A DNA stretch of 64,000 nucleotides from Notospermus geniculatus (GCA_002633025.1 NMRB01000507.1:237368-301367), one strand, 5' to 3'; counted from the first letter of the stretch, positions 1 to 10,573 are shown. Numbers and translations: made by a program. The notes: generated by a model from the sequence alone, not told the origin.

Positions 1-282
1 TAATAAAAATGTTGATTTTTAGGGGGTTTTCTAATGAGCTATTACATAATTATGATATTTCCAAATTTCCAAAATTTTGATGCAGAAATATGACCAAGGT
101 TATATACTTTCATGTGGTACAAACCGTGTTAAAATTGGCCCAGTAGTATTTGAAATATTCAAGGTAGTAGGTGTAGATAAACTTATGTCAATGCCTGTAC
201 CATGGCAATAGCCTCTAACAGACCCGTCCATCAAAGAACGCGTAGGCCTAAAGCTGAATATCGTCCGCAAAGCCGTGCCGAT

Positions 283-709
283 TCACTCCAAGGTGTCCAT
301 CGATAATCTCCCCAGGGCCTGGATGTATATGGAGAACAAATGTAGTCCCATTACTGAACCCTGAGGGACACCGCAAGTACACTCTAAAAACTAAAGAGTT
401 AAAGTAACTCCTAAAGAGTTAAAGTAACTCCTAAAGAGCCTGTACAGTGAGTGCTCTTTAAAGAGCACTCACTGTACAGGCTCTTTAGGAGTTACTTTAA
501 CTCTTTAGGAGTTACTTTAACTCTTTAGTTTTTAGAGTGTAAGAGGTCTGGGAGTCGATTTTTCAGCAACAGCAACAGTTGTTTTGTACGTCGTGTCAAG
601 TAACCTACCTAATAACGTAGCCATTTGGGTGCAGTGCCCCGATATGAAAACGTGTCGGAGGATAATTTAAAAGAATCTCATGATCTATGATATCGAAAGC
701 TGACATATC
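283..709 (-). pseudogene. CR1/L2-like non-LTR reverse transcriptase relic
   Basis: Read on the minus strand, this stretch encodes recognisable reverse transcriptase blocks in order: a motif A-like SAFDIIDHEILL near 675-705, a GYLTRRTKQ block near 570-600 (the SYL-RTQ region of CR1/L2 enzymes) and CGVPQGSVMG near 345-376 (the GVPQGSVLGP block). It ends in a TGA at 283-285. The frame breaks at least once, the upstream RT domains and the YADD box are absent, and a palindromic insertion at 378-541 separates the last two blocks. It is a dead 5'- and 3'-truncated fragment. The family is inferred from block order and wording; CR1, L2 and related clades cannot be separated here. Confidence 0.75.
378..541. 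mobile_element. Perfect 164-bp palindrome (foldback MITE)
   Basis: The sequence reads identically on both strands from 378 to 541 with its centre at 459/460 and no loop. Each arm carries a repeated CTAAAGAGTTAAAGTAACTC block. It sits between two RT blocks of the surrounding relic and is bordered by GTA on each side (377-379 and 539-541), a possible 3-bp target duplication. Its ends (CACTCTAAAAACT) match the end of a 0.6-kb element at 36237. It codes for nothing. Confidence 0.85.
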
Positions 710-719
710 ATTGATTCAA

Positions 720-900
720 GGAATACCATGACACCCATCCTCCCACAGCAGGGCTTTGGTCTCGTTCCTCTTCATGCACTCGCACACAAAGCCCTGCTGA
801 AATTGGGCCTCCCAGCCAAGAATGAGGCGGTCAGAAATCCACTGCCCAATCAGAGTGCAGCATTTCTCGGGTGTGAATACTAAATAATTATGACTTATAT
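720..900. repeat. Dispersed repeat, empty-site paralogue
   Basis: The segment at about 735-815, reversed, matches the sequences on either side of the inverted-repeat element at 3875-4478 (CAGCAGGG-TTTGTGTG and GATGAAGAGGA blocks). This copy lacks that element and so shows the uninterrupted arrangement. A short hairpin (CAGCAGGGCTTTG with CAAAGCCCTGCTG) also lies here. No coding signal was recognised. Confidence 0.5.
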
Positions 901-2590
901 AAACAATGAAAAATAATGAGAGTCTTATTTATAGAAATGAAGAACCACTGGGATAATATTCAGTCTGTTTTTAAAAGACATAAGTGATTTGTACAGTAGA
1001 TACAAAACTTCGGCTTGTTGTACTTCACGACTGTTAGGAAGGGAAATTGCTATAGAGGCGTCACCTTTCGGGGAACGGCCACAACATGGAGAAAGCCCTC
1101 CTAAAAATAGTACGGTGACGTAGCTAAATCGGCTCAGTCGACGCCTACCTCCACGGCAGAGCCAATAGAATATTATTGAAGACCGGAAGTAGTCAATCTG
1201 GACATGCGCAGGAGGCCTGTACCGTGAATTTATCACACTTTCAAATGCATTTTTTGAAGTCCTCAGATCGAACTTTAGATTACCAATATGCTCAAATTGT
1301 TCTAAACATGTTTATCTATTGCAAGACGTTGACATTATCTTGATTTTTATAATACTCACCTGACAAAAACCCAACCTTCGGCACAAAATTCCGGCATTTT
1401 AGCTGACGCATGCTAGTCGCATGAGAGTCGATGCAATTCATTGAATCTTGGAATAAGATCGCGGAAAAATAATAACGTGATCATGAAGAAGGGAATTCCC
1501 GCTGCATATAAACATTGTCGTTCAGCCGGTCGCTGTCGGAGATTTTACAAAATCCTTTCGCCCAAAATACTATGTTAACTTCTTTGTATTCAAACCATTG
1601 TTTGCCATATTTGGTAGGAACCAATAGTTGTATTGTACGTGCAGGCGTCTCGTTACTGTGGTTTCCTTTTGTAGGCCTCGACCATGTCGACGTGCATGGC
1701 TTAATCTTTAAGGGAATTCCTATTATATTCCAAATTAGGGCTCCAACCAATCAAATTTCGTTCCGGACCTTTTCCACTGTATGCATTGACTTCTAACAGT
1801 CGTGACTTGACTCGATGACCGCCAAAATTATTCAATGAAATTCAGCTCGTTATTTCTAAGAAGTGGAATGGATTAACAGCGGAAGTGGACCGACGTAGTC
1901 TCGCCAGCTACCAAGAGGTGAATTAAGGTTGATATTCAGCGTAAATCATGAAATGATGGGTAGCCTCGAACTAGGCCTACAGCTCCTAAGTCCTTGAGAA
2001 TTTACTATGGGTCCCTTTTGAAAGGTTGTAGGGATTGGTCTTGTCTCCCTATTCCAAACCCCGGAGGAGGTATAGCGGTAATTTCAGCACCTTTGAGCAA
2101 TGATCCTACTGCATGTTCCTTACCGGAAGTGTCCCAATGCGTCAACGCTGCCATGCAAAAAGTAAATTCATGAAAATGGAGAAATGCACCTGGGTTATTC
2201 ATGTCCTTCATGACGTCATCAGTTTTGTGGTCACGTGCTTCTTGACAAGACACACGTGACAATCTTGGACGAAAATTTCAGATCTTGGACGATATTTTTG
2301 GAGCAAATTTTACAATTCGTTGAGTTGTTTGTGTAATGAAAATTAAATTCGTAGACTGTACCTTTTCAAAACACTTGAACGAAAAAAAAACAGTTTTGAA
2401 TAAATTCCGCTGCTTCACGCACAACCACAATCATGCATTCCAAGTGCAAATGACGGCACGGCTTTTGTGCGCGGTTTAACGAATGTTATAACTAGAGGCA
2501 TCGGAGATGCCGTAGGCTTGCCTGTTTGTTGTGCTTTGTTGATGCTTGGGTTTACTTGAAGAGGGGAAATGGGTTAACAGGTGACGAGGG
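901..2590. other. No recognised gene
   Basis: Only short open frames (under 105 codons) occur, on both strands, with no recognisable domain. A block near 1170-1230 (GGAAGTAGTCAA then ATGCGCAGGAGG) resembles 55930-55980, so part of this is dispersed repeat. AT-rich sequence at 2270-2400 is featureless. Confidence 0.5.
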
Positions 2591-2641
2591 CAGGCGATGA
2601 CTGTATGGAAATGGGAAGTCAACTTCCAGAGGTTTGCAAAT

Positions 2642-2669
2642 TTTCGACCCCAACCAGGGTCTTCTTCAG
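2642..2669 (-). ncRNA. Hammerhead-like core (CUGAAGA - stem - GAAA)
   Basis: On the minus strand, CTGAAGA is followed by a hairpin (GACCC paired with GGGTC) and then GAAA. This is the order of the conserved hammerhead core CUGANGA - stem II - GAAA. Penelope-like retroelements are known to carry hammerhead motifs in their terminal repeats, and a Penelope-like relic lies at 9.5-10.9 kb. I could not confirm stems I and III or a cleavage site, so this may be only a degraded terminal-repeat fragment. About 30 bp away, 2695-2730 matches one unit of the 99-bp array at 41.5 kb. Confidence 0.3.
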
Positions 2670-2736
2670 GCTGGCACTTTCTTGCACGATACCTAGTTTT
2701 ACTTTGATACCAAACATGACTACCTTGGGTCAGCAT

Positions 2737-3867
2737 TTGCCATCATGCCCAAGTCCCAGCTCATGGTTCATAAAAGGCCAGGGGCACGTCATATTTTACT
2801 GATTTAGAAGTAAATAAATAAATAAAGACACATGACAATGTTTACAAATTCAGATATTTCCTGGTTTTTCCATCCAACCTCGGCCACTCGCATCACATTC
2901 GACGTGAATGCGCAGAAATTCGGCACTGTGTACAGTTTGGGTTGGAAATGTGTTGTCTGCCCCCCTAGATGCACGACTATTGCAACAGCCGACAGTTTCA
3001 AGCTCACCACCTACCATCAACACAAACTACAAGGTGGTCCCTAGAAACAGTCAATTCCAGGAAGTGAGGAACAGCCGACTGACAATTTCAAGCTCACCAC
3101 CTGTGCCATCAACACTAACCACAAGGTCATGAGATGGGGAACCCGAAACAGTCAGCTTCACTGATGACGTCATCATGGTCATGGATGAAACTAGGATGGT
3201 ACATCTAGAAAGTGCTTACTACACGAAAACCAACCTGACACAAAATCCATCACAAAGCGGCAAGTTATTTGGCGCTCCTGGCCAAAGGCGAGGCACAACT
3301 TTATCATGAACGAATAGTGGCATATGCCTTCTAGGCCGAGTTTATAAATTTAATGTACAAAACCGCAGCATTGTGAACATAAAGCGATGTTTTTACGGCC
3401 GAGTTGACTGATTCCGTCGCATCCAGGTGTTCGTGCTATACCGAAGCACGCAGCCGATGCACGTAGCAACCACCTGTGGACGAGTGCGTCACTCTCCCAT
3501 TTTCCCCCAAGTGATCACAATAGGCTTGCTGCGCATGCGCAGGCAAGCCTAAAAATACGCCAGAGGTGGCTTATTTCACCTTCCTACAAATGTACAATGT
3601 AGCATAGTAACCCAGTGTTCTGAAATGTGGAACTCGAATTAAAATAAGGCATGTACCAATTATGTAGGGAATTTAATTGGCCTTCTTCGCGCCATCGAGT
3701 CATCGCGCCATCGAGTCAAGTACAACAAGCCCAAAACTTCTACGATAAAACAGGGCAAAACCACGAAAGTACCAAAACCACGACAGTGTAGACATGGTAG
3801 AGGGAGTGCAACTGGAGTATGGAACAGCCGCACCAGATTCACTGGATGTTCTATTTCAGCAGGGTTT
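2737..3867. other. No recognised gene; locally repeated sequence
   Basis: A short duplication with the words GACAGTTTCAAGCTCACCACCT and ACAATTTCAAGCTCACCACCT occurs near 2990-3110. A short repeated CGCCATCGAGTCA lies near 3690-3715. No gene or RNA was recognised. Confidence 0.4.
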
Positions 3868-3874
3868 GTGTGAG

Positions 3875-4478
3875 CACGGTCTTATCAAGTAAGAAGAACA
3901 CCCTCTATATAACCAGGTTGTGAAACGGCACAATGTCGGATGAAAAGATCAGTCAAATTTGGTCAACTCATAGGTTCCAATTGTCCACTGTATACGTCAG
4001 CGGGAACATTAAAGTATGAACTTTTTTAATACACAACTTTTGAAACGAATTGATAACCAAAAAGATGATTTTGCAGCCTTTTTCGGCGGCCCCGGTCGGA
4101 AGACGTTGTACTCCGGACAAATCAGCTTGGTGTGAGACTAGGTGAGACTACTGCAAAAGCAGTCTCACCAAGCAGTCTCGCGCACGCAGCCTGTGTTAAC
4201 GCAGTGAGGAAGTACATGAAGTACTGCAAATTGTACGCAGTACAACGTCTTCCGACCGGGGCCGCCGAAAAAGGCTGCAAAATCATCTTTTTGGTTATCA
4301 ATTTGTTTCAAAAGTTGTGTATTAACAAAGTTCATACTTTAATGTTCCCGCTGACGTATACAGTGGACAATTTATTGGAACTTATGATTTGGCCAAAATG
4401 TGACTGATCTTTTCATCCGACATTGTGTCGTTTCTCAACCTGGTTATATAGAGGGTGTTCTTACTTGATAAGACCGTG
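3875..4478. mobile_element. 604-bp long-inverted-repeat MITE
   Basis: Two arms of roughly 240-250 bp (3875 to about 4114, and about 4228 to 4478) are near-perfect reverse complements, starting CACGGTCTTATCAAG and ending with its complement. The loop of about 115 bp contains its own small hairpin (GTGAGACTACTGC with GCAGTCTCAC). It is flanked by a 7-bp direct repeat GTGTGAG at 3868-3874 and 4479-4485. The flanks together rebuild sequence homologous to 735-815, which lacks the element. No transposase is encoded. The superfamily is not assigned. Confidence 0.85.
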
Positions 4479-4639
4479 GTGTGAGTGGATGAAGAGGAGC
4501 GACGTAAAAACCTCTGCTGTGGGAGGATGCAGTACACCACCCTGACCCCAGGACAGCTGTCTAACGATATACGCTTTGATCTTGGTCGATGCAGTTTCAT
4601 AACGGTAGTCATATTCTGAAAAGTTCCATTCATTTCCAA

Positions 4640-4735
4640 TGAACGTTTTTTTTTGGTTCACAAGGTGACCCTCATTTTCAACACTGTCTGGCATGTCTGT
4701 GTAGCCCTATGTTTGGCAATATTTTCATATGTATC
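4640..4735. repeat. Dispersed repeat shared with 49100-49190
   Basis: The run TTGGTTCACAA-GT through CAACACTGTCTGGC to a GCAATATTTTCA block matches 49101-49190 in the same orientation. At 49 kb it lies directly between a truncated hairpin MITE and the 147-bp foldback array. It has no coding signal. Confidence 0.6.
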
Positions 4736-4739
4736 TCAG

Positions 4740-5583
4740 TTGAGATAATATTTTCATCTGTAATATTTTCATCTGTAACCACTGCATCCCCGATGCACTG
4801 GTTTCAGAACACCAGCCACAGCAATCATTGCCCTGTAAAGTCCCAATCAGCTGATTAGGTTTCATTGAAATCGACAGACACGCACAGAAATAATTCAGAA
4901 AAGCGTTTATTGAAAATGAATGGAAATTCTCAGAATATGACTTCCTTTATGAGCAACAGTGTATCTTACCAAGGAATAGCTAAGGTATTCATCAAGAAAA
5001 TATAAGATGCTGAATAAGATTTATGTCCTGGTCCCGACATTTTCCGAGTTTCGGCTCTGCCTAAACAAGCAGAGGAGGATTAAATTCCCTATGAATTTCA
5101 ATGCAAATTTTGTGTTCGTGCTGGATTTTTCGCTCTCTGCCATGACTTTTTCAGCCAAGACAAAATCTTAAATTCTGGGGAAGTATTCCATTGCTAGTGA
5201 CCCTGCAGAAAATCAAGTAGGTTTGCGAGAATCAAACATTGTTTGCCAACAATAAGGCCGGTTTGCCTGGAATATATCAGCATTAAATTTGCACCAGGGA
5301 AGCTGTTTGTTCCGCAAAAAAGTTAAAGCTTGGGTTTGTAGTCTGATATCAACATGTTACGTAAGGTACTCAAGAGTAGGTAAACACTTTGTCTTCAGTA
5401 TACTCACAATATATTGACAAGGCAAAGAAAAAGCATTTTGCCGATCAATGGAGATCAATACGCTCGCATATGTATCAGTTTTAGACATTGAAGGCTGGTG
5501 GATGGATGTGATTGTTTGTTCGAGAAACGATACATTTCATGTCACGAACGAAAGATAAAATTGCATCGTTCCTTTACTCTGGT
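4740..5583. other. No recognised feature
   Basis: AT-rich, with a small tandem duplication of a TAATATTTTCATCTG word near 4746-4780. No open frame over 80 codons begins before the foldback at 5584, and no domain or RNA was recognised. Confidence 0.4.
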
Positions 5584-5990
5584 CATTCGGAACGACCTGA
5601 GGCGAACTGCTATCTGTCACTGGGCGGCGCATTTCACCTCGGACACAAGTCCAAGGCAGCCATGTTGTTTATCATCAAACCCACGTGACACCCGTGGGAC
5701 TATTTTCGCCGAATTTTGGCCCGTTAAGATGTTCAACCGTACTTTCTCGATAAGTTGAGGCATATTATATATAAACTTACTGGTATCTCACCCAATCTGC
5801 CAATTACTGATCAATAACGCAACGTTTCTATTTAGTTCATGCGCAGGTGTGATGAGACGACCGCATCTGAATTCTCACAAACGGGCAGCGATCGTTGCGC
5901 GTTCAAGATGGCTGCCTTGGACTTGTGTCCGAGGGGAAATGCGAGCCGTCACGGAAATTGCCGAGCAGTTGCCTTCGGAAGTTCCGAATG
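5584..5990. mobile_element. Imperfect foldback element
   Basis: The left arm (about 5584-5668) and right arm (about 5904-5990) pair imperfectly, with the strongest match around GGACACAAGTCCAAGGCAGC and its complement. The roughly 235-bp interior has no recognised content. No clear target duplication was found. Confidence 0.55.
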
Positions 5991-6271
5991 TACTCTGGTG
6001 TGACATGCATGTAAGTGGCCTACTTCAAAATCCAGACTGGACTATATAAATTTGGCATGAACGTACATGTACATTGAACAGTACATTCGCTGACATGACT
6101 TGTCAGCGAATGCCAAACTTTTGTTTCACCTTTAGATTTAGACACAATCAGTAATGTTGAAAAGGGCACACTTTGGAGTCGTTCCAAGTGTCTTTTAGTT
6201 AAGCAGTGTCCACAAATTGGTGAAGGAAAGGGCCGTTGTAAATGAATTTACATATTTCCAACAATAACTAT

Positions 6272-6390
6272 GGCTGGTATTCATAAAAGTTAGCAAATGC
6301 TTTTACTTAAGATTTGCACAGTGAGGTCCAATGTACATGCACAACAAAACTTGAAGTAAAAGCATTTGCTAGCTTTTATGAATATCAGCC
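6272..6390. mobile_element. Hairpin MITE, AGCAAATGCTTTTACTT family, copy 1
   Basis: About 119 bp; the ends GGCTG(G)TATTCATAAAAG pair with CTTTTATGAATATCAGCC, and the inner AGCAAATGCTTTTACTT pairs with AAGTAAAAGCATTTGCT. Three relatives lie at 8351, 22369 and 49002. It is non-coding and presumably mobilised in trans. Confidence 0.8.
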
Positions 6391-7109
6391 TATATATCTG
6401 CCTTTGCTTGCTTTCGATCTTTGTTACACTTAAAGAAATTCCGATATGACATGTATGACGACATGTATAATAATTGGAGACGTCTTGCCAATCAACACAA
6501 TATACATGTAACAGCCCTGTACGGTGTGAATTCAAATCAGCCGTTCTCCACCTAACTACTGTCTATAGCAGTTAGTGCCATGCATCTGTCAAAAGATCGT
6601 GATTACAACCATTAGCCCAGCATGTCAGAGTGCGCAGGGTTTTTGGGAGGGGCGGGGTAAAACTGTCCTTCAATGGAGAGCAAAAGGTAGGTCAATTTGC
6701 AAAAATTGGCGGTTCTGTTTCGACCCCGCCAAAGAGCTACCACACCACCGAGATTCCGTAAAATGAAATATGCCAATATTTCAGTCCAGAGGTAATATAT
6801 CATACAGAAAGTGATAAAAGTTATGGAGCTTGATTTTTGATACCGAGTGCAATGGTAATTTATTCAAGATTTGTCCTCGAGGGGCGCTAGATGACAATAA
6901 ACGAACAGCAGTATTTGTAGTTTGGTTCCCGAACCCGCCGCTAGTCGCAGAAGGGTTCGGTACCGGCCTCGTTTGACCTTGACCACAAAGTGAATTGAGC
7001 TGAAATATGGCCATGATCATCGCATAAAATCCCTATGGTCTTACACAATCACCTGATGAAATCGTACATGAATGGTACTTTAGAGTACCATACATCAATA
7101 ATTGTAATC
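6391..7109. other. No gene; part of a dispersed repeat
   Basis: The words GGAGAGCA-AA-GTAGGTCA and TTCTGTTTCGA near 6670-6740 recur at 47890-47950, so this is part of a second dispersed family. Nothing else was recognised. Confidence 0.4.
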
Positions 7110-7265
7110 ACTTTTCATCAGAACAACACGAGTGTATTCAAAATATGATGTAGATATTAGAAAAAAGTCGAAAATGATCGAACCGAGCAACAGCGACCTC
7201 GGTTTCATACATGTCATTTCAAGTCTTCGACTCGGGCTACTTTCACAGGGCAGCCTTAAAAATTG
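7110..7265 (-). repeat. Inverted copy of the 44925-45365 repeat
   Basis: Read in reverse, the segment matches 45190-45360 (GCCCGAGTCGAAGACTTG, a GATCATTTTCGAC-type block, then ATATTTTGAA-ACACTCGTGT). The matching repeat at 45 kb is itself duplicated. The remainder of the same repeat (CAGTTTGATTGG-GCTATCAAC) continues at 7790 and 7990, beyond a short-unit array that interrupts it. Confidence 0.55.
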
Positions 7266-7294
7266 CTAATATTTCATTTTATATTTTTATTTTC

Positions 7295-8045
7295 CCCATA
7301 CTTTTCTCCGTGGATGGAATAAACTTTTCTCCACTGAAATAACTTAATTCGTATCCGCGGAATAAACGTTTCTCCACGTGGAGTAAACTTTTCTCTGTGA
7401 GGAGTAAAGTCACGTGATTGCCTCCACCAGTGATCATGTGATCACTATCATGTGACCAGCGGCACCAGCACGAGTTTATGGAACTACAAATTGTTGGCAG
7501 AAAAAAAGTTTACTGCTTGTGGAGAAAAGTGAATAAAGTTATTTCCGAGGAGAAAGGTTGAGTCCGCGTGAAGAAAAGTTTATTCCACGGAAAAGGCAAA
7601 AGTTATTTCTGCGGAAAAAGGTTAGTTTACACGGAGAAAACATTATTCCACAGAATAAAGTATTTCCGCGGAGATAAGTTTACTCCACGTGGAGAAAAGT
7701 TTATTCCGGGGAGAAAAGTGTGAGAAAATTTAAAATATTTATTAAAAATATAAAATGAAAAATAAACGCCTCTTATCGGCCACCTTAGTCTTCAGTTTGA
7801 TTGGAGCTATCAACAACGGAGGGAAAGAGTATTCCACGGAATAAAGTATTTCCGCGGGGAAAAGTTTACTCCACGTGGAGAAAAGTTTATTCCGTGGAGA
7901 AAAGTGTGCGAAAATTTAAAATATTAAAAAATATATATTAAAAATATAAAATGAAAAATAAACGTCTCTTATGGGCCACCTTAGTCTTCAGTTTGATTGG
8001 GGCTATCAACAACGGAGGGATAGAGAACTCTTGGGGTGATAGCTG
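7295..8045. repeat. Short-unit array of TCCACGTGGAGAAAAGTTTA
   Basis: Roughly 20-bp degenerate units centred on the palindrome CCACGTGG alternate with TTTATTCC(G)CGGAGAAAAG. They face one way at 7300-7410 and the other at 7500-7740, then recur at 7820-7915. The block of about 150 bp ending at 7825 is duplicated at 7860-8030. It is non-coding; the short minus-strand frame at 7938-8138 is incidental. Confidence 0.75.
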
Positions 8046-8350
8046 AAGTCGATGGAACCTCGCTCTCCACAACGGAACGGCAACTGTCATACATTTTCTA
8101 CCATTTTTTTTATTTCGTGGTGACCGAAAACAGACCAATTCTGTCCCGGTTGTGACTTATCCTACCTCAATGGAGTGAATGTTGCACTGTCACAGACAGT
8201 CAACAAGCTATTATTGAATGGTAGATGGCATTGAACTGGGAACCATGCCCTTGTTCACCTCATCCACCATTAGCCAGGTGATACATGTAGATTGGTTCCT
8301 ACCTTTGCCGCTCCACTCCTGCCGCCCACTACTTCGATTCAGTGCGTCAG

Positions 8351-8474
8351 CATGGGGTCATATGAATAAAGACTTGTAAAGGCTTTTACTTGAATTTTGC
8401 AATGCAATGCACAAGGCAATGCTGTACAAATCTGAAGTAAAAGCATTTGCTAGTCTTTATTCACATGGCCCATG
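8351..8474. mobile_element. Hairpin MITE, AGCAAATGCTTTTACTT family, copy 2
   Basis: The ends CATGGGGTCATATGAATAAAGAC and GTCTTTATTCACATGGCCCATG pair. The interior keeps the TTTTACTT / AAGTAAAAGCATTTGCT core of the family, with one decayed arm. Confidence 0.75.
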
Positions 8475-9068
8475 ATCTCAGAGTAGTTCCGCGGGCGTTG
8501 CACAACATAACTTGAGAACGTCTCACCCAATCAGTTTCACATTTTGATGGTATCACGGTTTGGGCCTGGGGAGGTGCCCTGCCAATTTTTATAGTGCTCC
8601 GACTTCATATCAGGGCTGGGTTGCACAAAACTCATGTTAGCGCTAACATGATGTTAGCGCTAACATCATGTTAAATGACGTAAAATGACAATGGATTTTG
8701 ACGTCATCTAACATAAAAGTTAGCGCTAACACCATGTTAGCGCTAACATGAGTTTTGTGCAACCGGCCCCTGGCCGTCAGGTGGCCACTCTGCTGTATTA
8801 TGCTCCATAACTTGAGAATCGTTTGGTCAGTCAACTTCATATTTTAGTACTATGGGTTAGAGTAGGCACCCTATTGATTTTGGACGTGCTCCGCCAACTG
8901 GCCATATGGCCATCTTGGATTTCACGTTGCTCCATCGTTGCTCCAAGATGGCCGCCTGGCGGCGCTCCAATATGTCCCGCTCGTGGCCATCTTCGATTGC
9001 GCATTCTGCTAAATGACACGAGAACTGCTTCGTCAATCAACTCCATACATGTAGGCTATGTCAGCTGA
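8475..9068. repeat. Two tandem units split by a MITE
   Basis: The segments 8500-8610 and 8772-8900 are related: both carry ATAACTTGAGAA followed by CAGT-(T)CA-ATTTT and then a GCTCCG- block. They form a tandem duplication interrupted by the hairpin at 8611-8771. Further right, GCCATCTT and AAGATGGCC words recur. No gene was recognised. Confidence 0.5.
8611..8771. mobile_element. Hairpin MITE with GTTAGCGCTAACAT palindromes
   Basis: A 161-bp foldback with ends CAGGGCTGGGTTGCAC and GTGCAACCGGCCCCTG. The inner palindrome ATGTTAGCGCTAACAT occurs in each arm, twice in the left. It interrupts a tandem repeat. It is non-coding. Confidence 0.8.
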
Positions 9069-9123
9069 GAGCATCGCCCATGGGCGACTTCTTACGTTTT
9101 ACATACGCCTTCATGAGTATGAA

Positions 9124-9240
9124 GCCGTGCTGCCCCTGAGTGCTGGTGATTGATGCCTAATGCGAGTGTCCATGGGTTTGAATCTGGTAGGAAGCAATGT
9201 CTTTCACCTTAGAAACCCACTTCTATTTCGTGTTCTTTAA
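9124..9240 (+). repeat. tRNA-related SINE fragment
   Basis: Matches the 3' part of the tRNA-related unit at 9371-9512: GCCGTGCTGCCCC then GATTGATGCCTAATGCGA and a degenerate B box GGGTTTGAATCT, followed by TCTTTCACCTTAGAAACC. The A box is missing. A shorter trace (AAACCCACTTCTATTCCATG) lies near 10995. Confidence 0.6.
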
Positions 9241-9370
9241 TTGTATCTCCTTTATATGTGACCCCTCGCATAACATAAAACTGTTTGGGTTCGGAGATTG
9301 TTAAGACTACTCGCAAGGTACTGATGGACGCCTCGTTTAACATGTCAATCAACCATCTTTTTTGAAGATG

Positions 9371-9512
9371 GGGATTTGGCCTAGTGGTTAAGGCGTGCTG
9401 CCCCTTAGTGCTGGCGATTGATGCCTAATGCGACGGTCCGTGGGTTGGAATCTGGTAGGAAGCGATGTCTTTCACCTTAGAAACTCATTTCTATTTCATG
9501 TTCTTTTTCCAG
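9371..9512 (+). repeat. tRNA-derived SINE
   Basis: Starts GGGATTTGGCCTAGTGG with an A-box-like TGGCCTAGTGGTTAAGG and a degenerate B box GGGTTGGAATCT about 60 bp later. That spacing suits a class II (Leu/Ser-type) tRNA ancestor. The downstream body ends at the Penelope-like left arm. I do not call a functional tRNA because the stems do not pair well. Confidence 0.6.
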
Positions 9513-9519
9513 GTTTATT

Positions 9520-9562
9520 TAACACGACGTTTCTACCAGTGTTACCTGGTCGTTGTCAAGTA
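9520..9562 (-). ncRNA. Hammerhead-like hairpin in left Penelope arm
   Basis: On the minus strand, CTTGACAACGACCAGG, a short loop, CACTGGT and then AGAAACGTCGTG follow the layout of the hammerhead motif reported in Penelope-like terminal repeats: a CUGANGA-like box, stem II and GAAA. The GAAA is intact here but the CUGANGA box is altered, so catalysis is doubtful. Confidence 0.35.
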
Positions 9563-9766
9563 TACAACCTCGGAGGAAAGCTAGTATAATTCCTCCAAGG
9601 TACAACTGAATCTCAGTGAGGGTTCCTGCGTGTCTACAAAGCAGTGTTTTACAGAAATACAGTGTTTTCACACAAATACAGTGAATAATGACACTATTAT
9701 TGTGCAGTAAACAATTGGGTTTTGTGTGCCGAGTCATGTTGACAAGGAGCTGAGTACACAGAGTGA

Positions 9767-10520
9767 TTACATGATCAGGCTGTCATATGCTGGAGGTATG
9801 TACAGTCCAGTATCTCTATTGAGTTCAGGTTTGTGTCTCTTGATTTGAATGGCCTCCATGAGTTTTCTTTTGTGAAACTTCTGTTGCTGTGTGTTTAAGA
9901 CGACTGCCTTTTGCCATTCGACGGTGTGACCCGTGTTTGATAGTGTTCGTACACAGCTCATTTAGTGTCCTTTTGATGCTCAGAATTCTCGTGGAGAGGG
10001 GTCTGCAAGTTTCGCCTACATAACATTGTCCACAAGGACATGTACTTTGTACACAATATCTTTTGGTTGTTGTTTTTGTGATGGGTCCTACTTTTTTCCA
10101 TTGGCACCTAAGAGGGTTTTGAGGGTATCCTTCTTCGAAAACACTACATCAATGTTGGCTAAATTAGTTATGTATTGCCTATGTATTGTCTTTTCCATTA
10201 TAACCATTGTAGGTTATGAATGCCTGTTTGATGTGATCAAGTTCCGGTTGAAGGCATGTTGAGTGCACGGCGGGTAAGGGTTTGTATAATTCCAAGTTTC
10301 ACTTGTTGCGGATGGTTCGATTGGTAATGGATGTACTGATCTGTATGGGTCGGTTTCCTGTAGACTTTTGTCTCTAGTTTATCCTAGGTCCTGATGATGC
10401 AGACATCCAAAAATGGTAGCTGCTGATCCTTCTCAAGCTCCATTGTGAAGTTAATCATCTGTAAAGTTAATCCTCTCGTGTTTTTTGTTGAGGAGGTCCG
10501 TGGGGTCATCCTTTTCACTG
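9767..10520 (-). pseudogene. Penelope-like RT C-terminus plus GIY-YIG domain, decayed
   Basis: Reading on the minus strand from about 10520 downward, the blocks are: a LPFLDV region (about 10400-10425), VYRKPTHTDQY followed by NHP (about 10308-10365), then CGQCYVGETC (about 10010-10037), which is the GIY-YIG-type nuclease core, and the family-typical tail LNRDTGLYIPPAYDSLI ending at 9767. This order of RT end followed by a GIY-YIG nuclease is the hallmark of Penelope-like elements. Several in-frame stops and frame changes separate the blocks, and the RT palm is missing, so it is non-functional. Only the last 64 codons (9767-9961) remain open. Confidence 0.75.
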
Positions 10521-10573
10521 ATGATTGTGAGCACATCCCTCCAGCATATGATAGCCTGATCATATAAACACTC

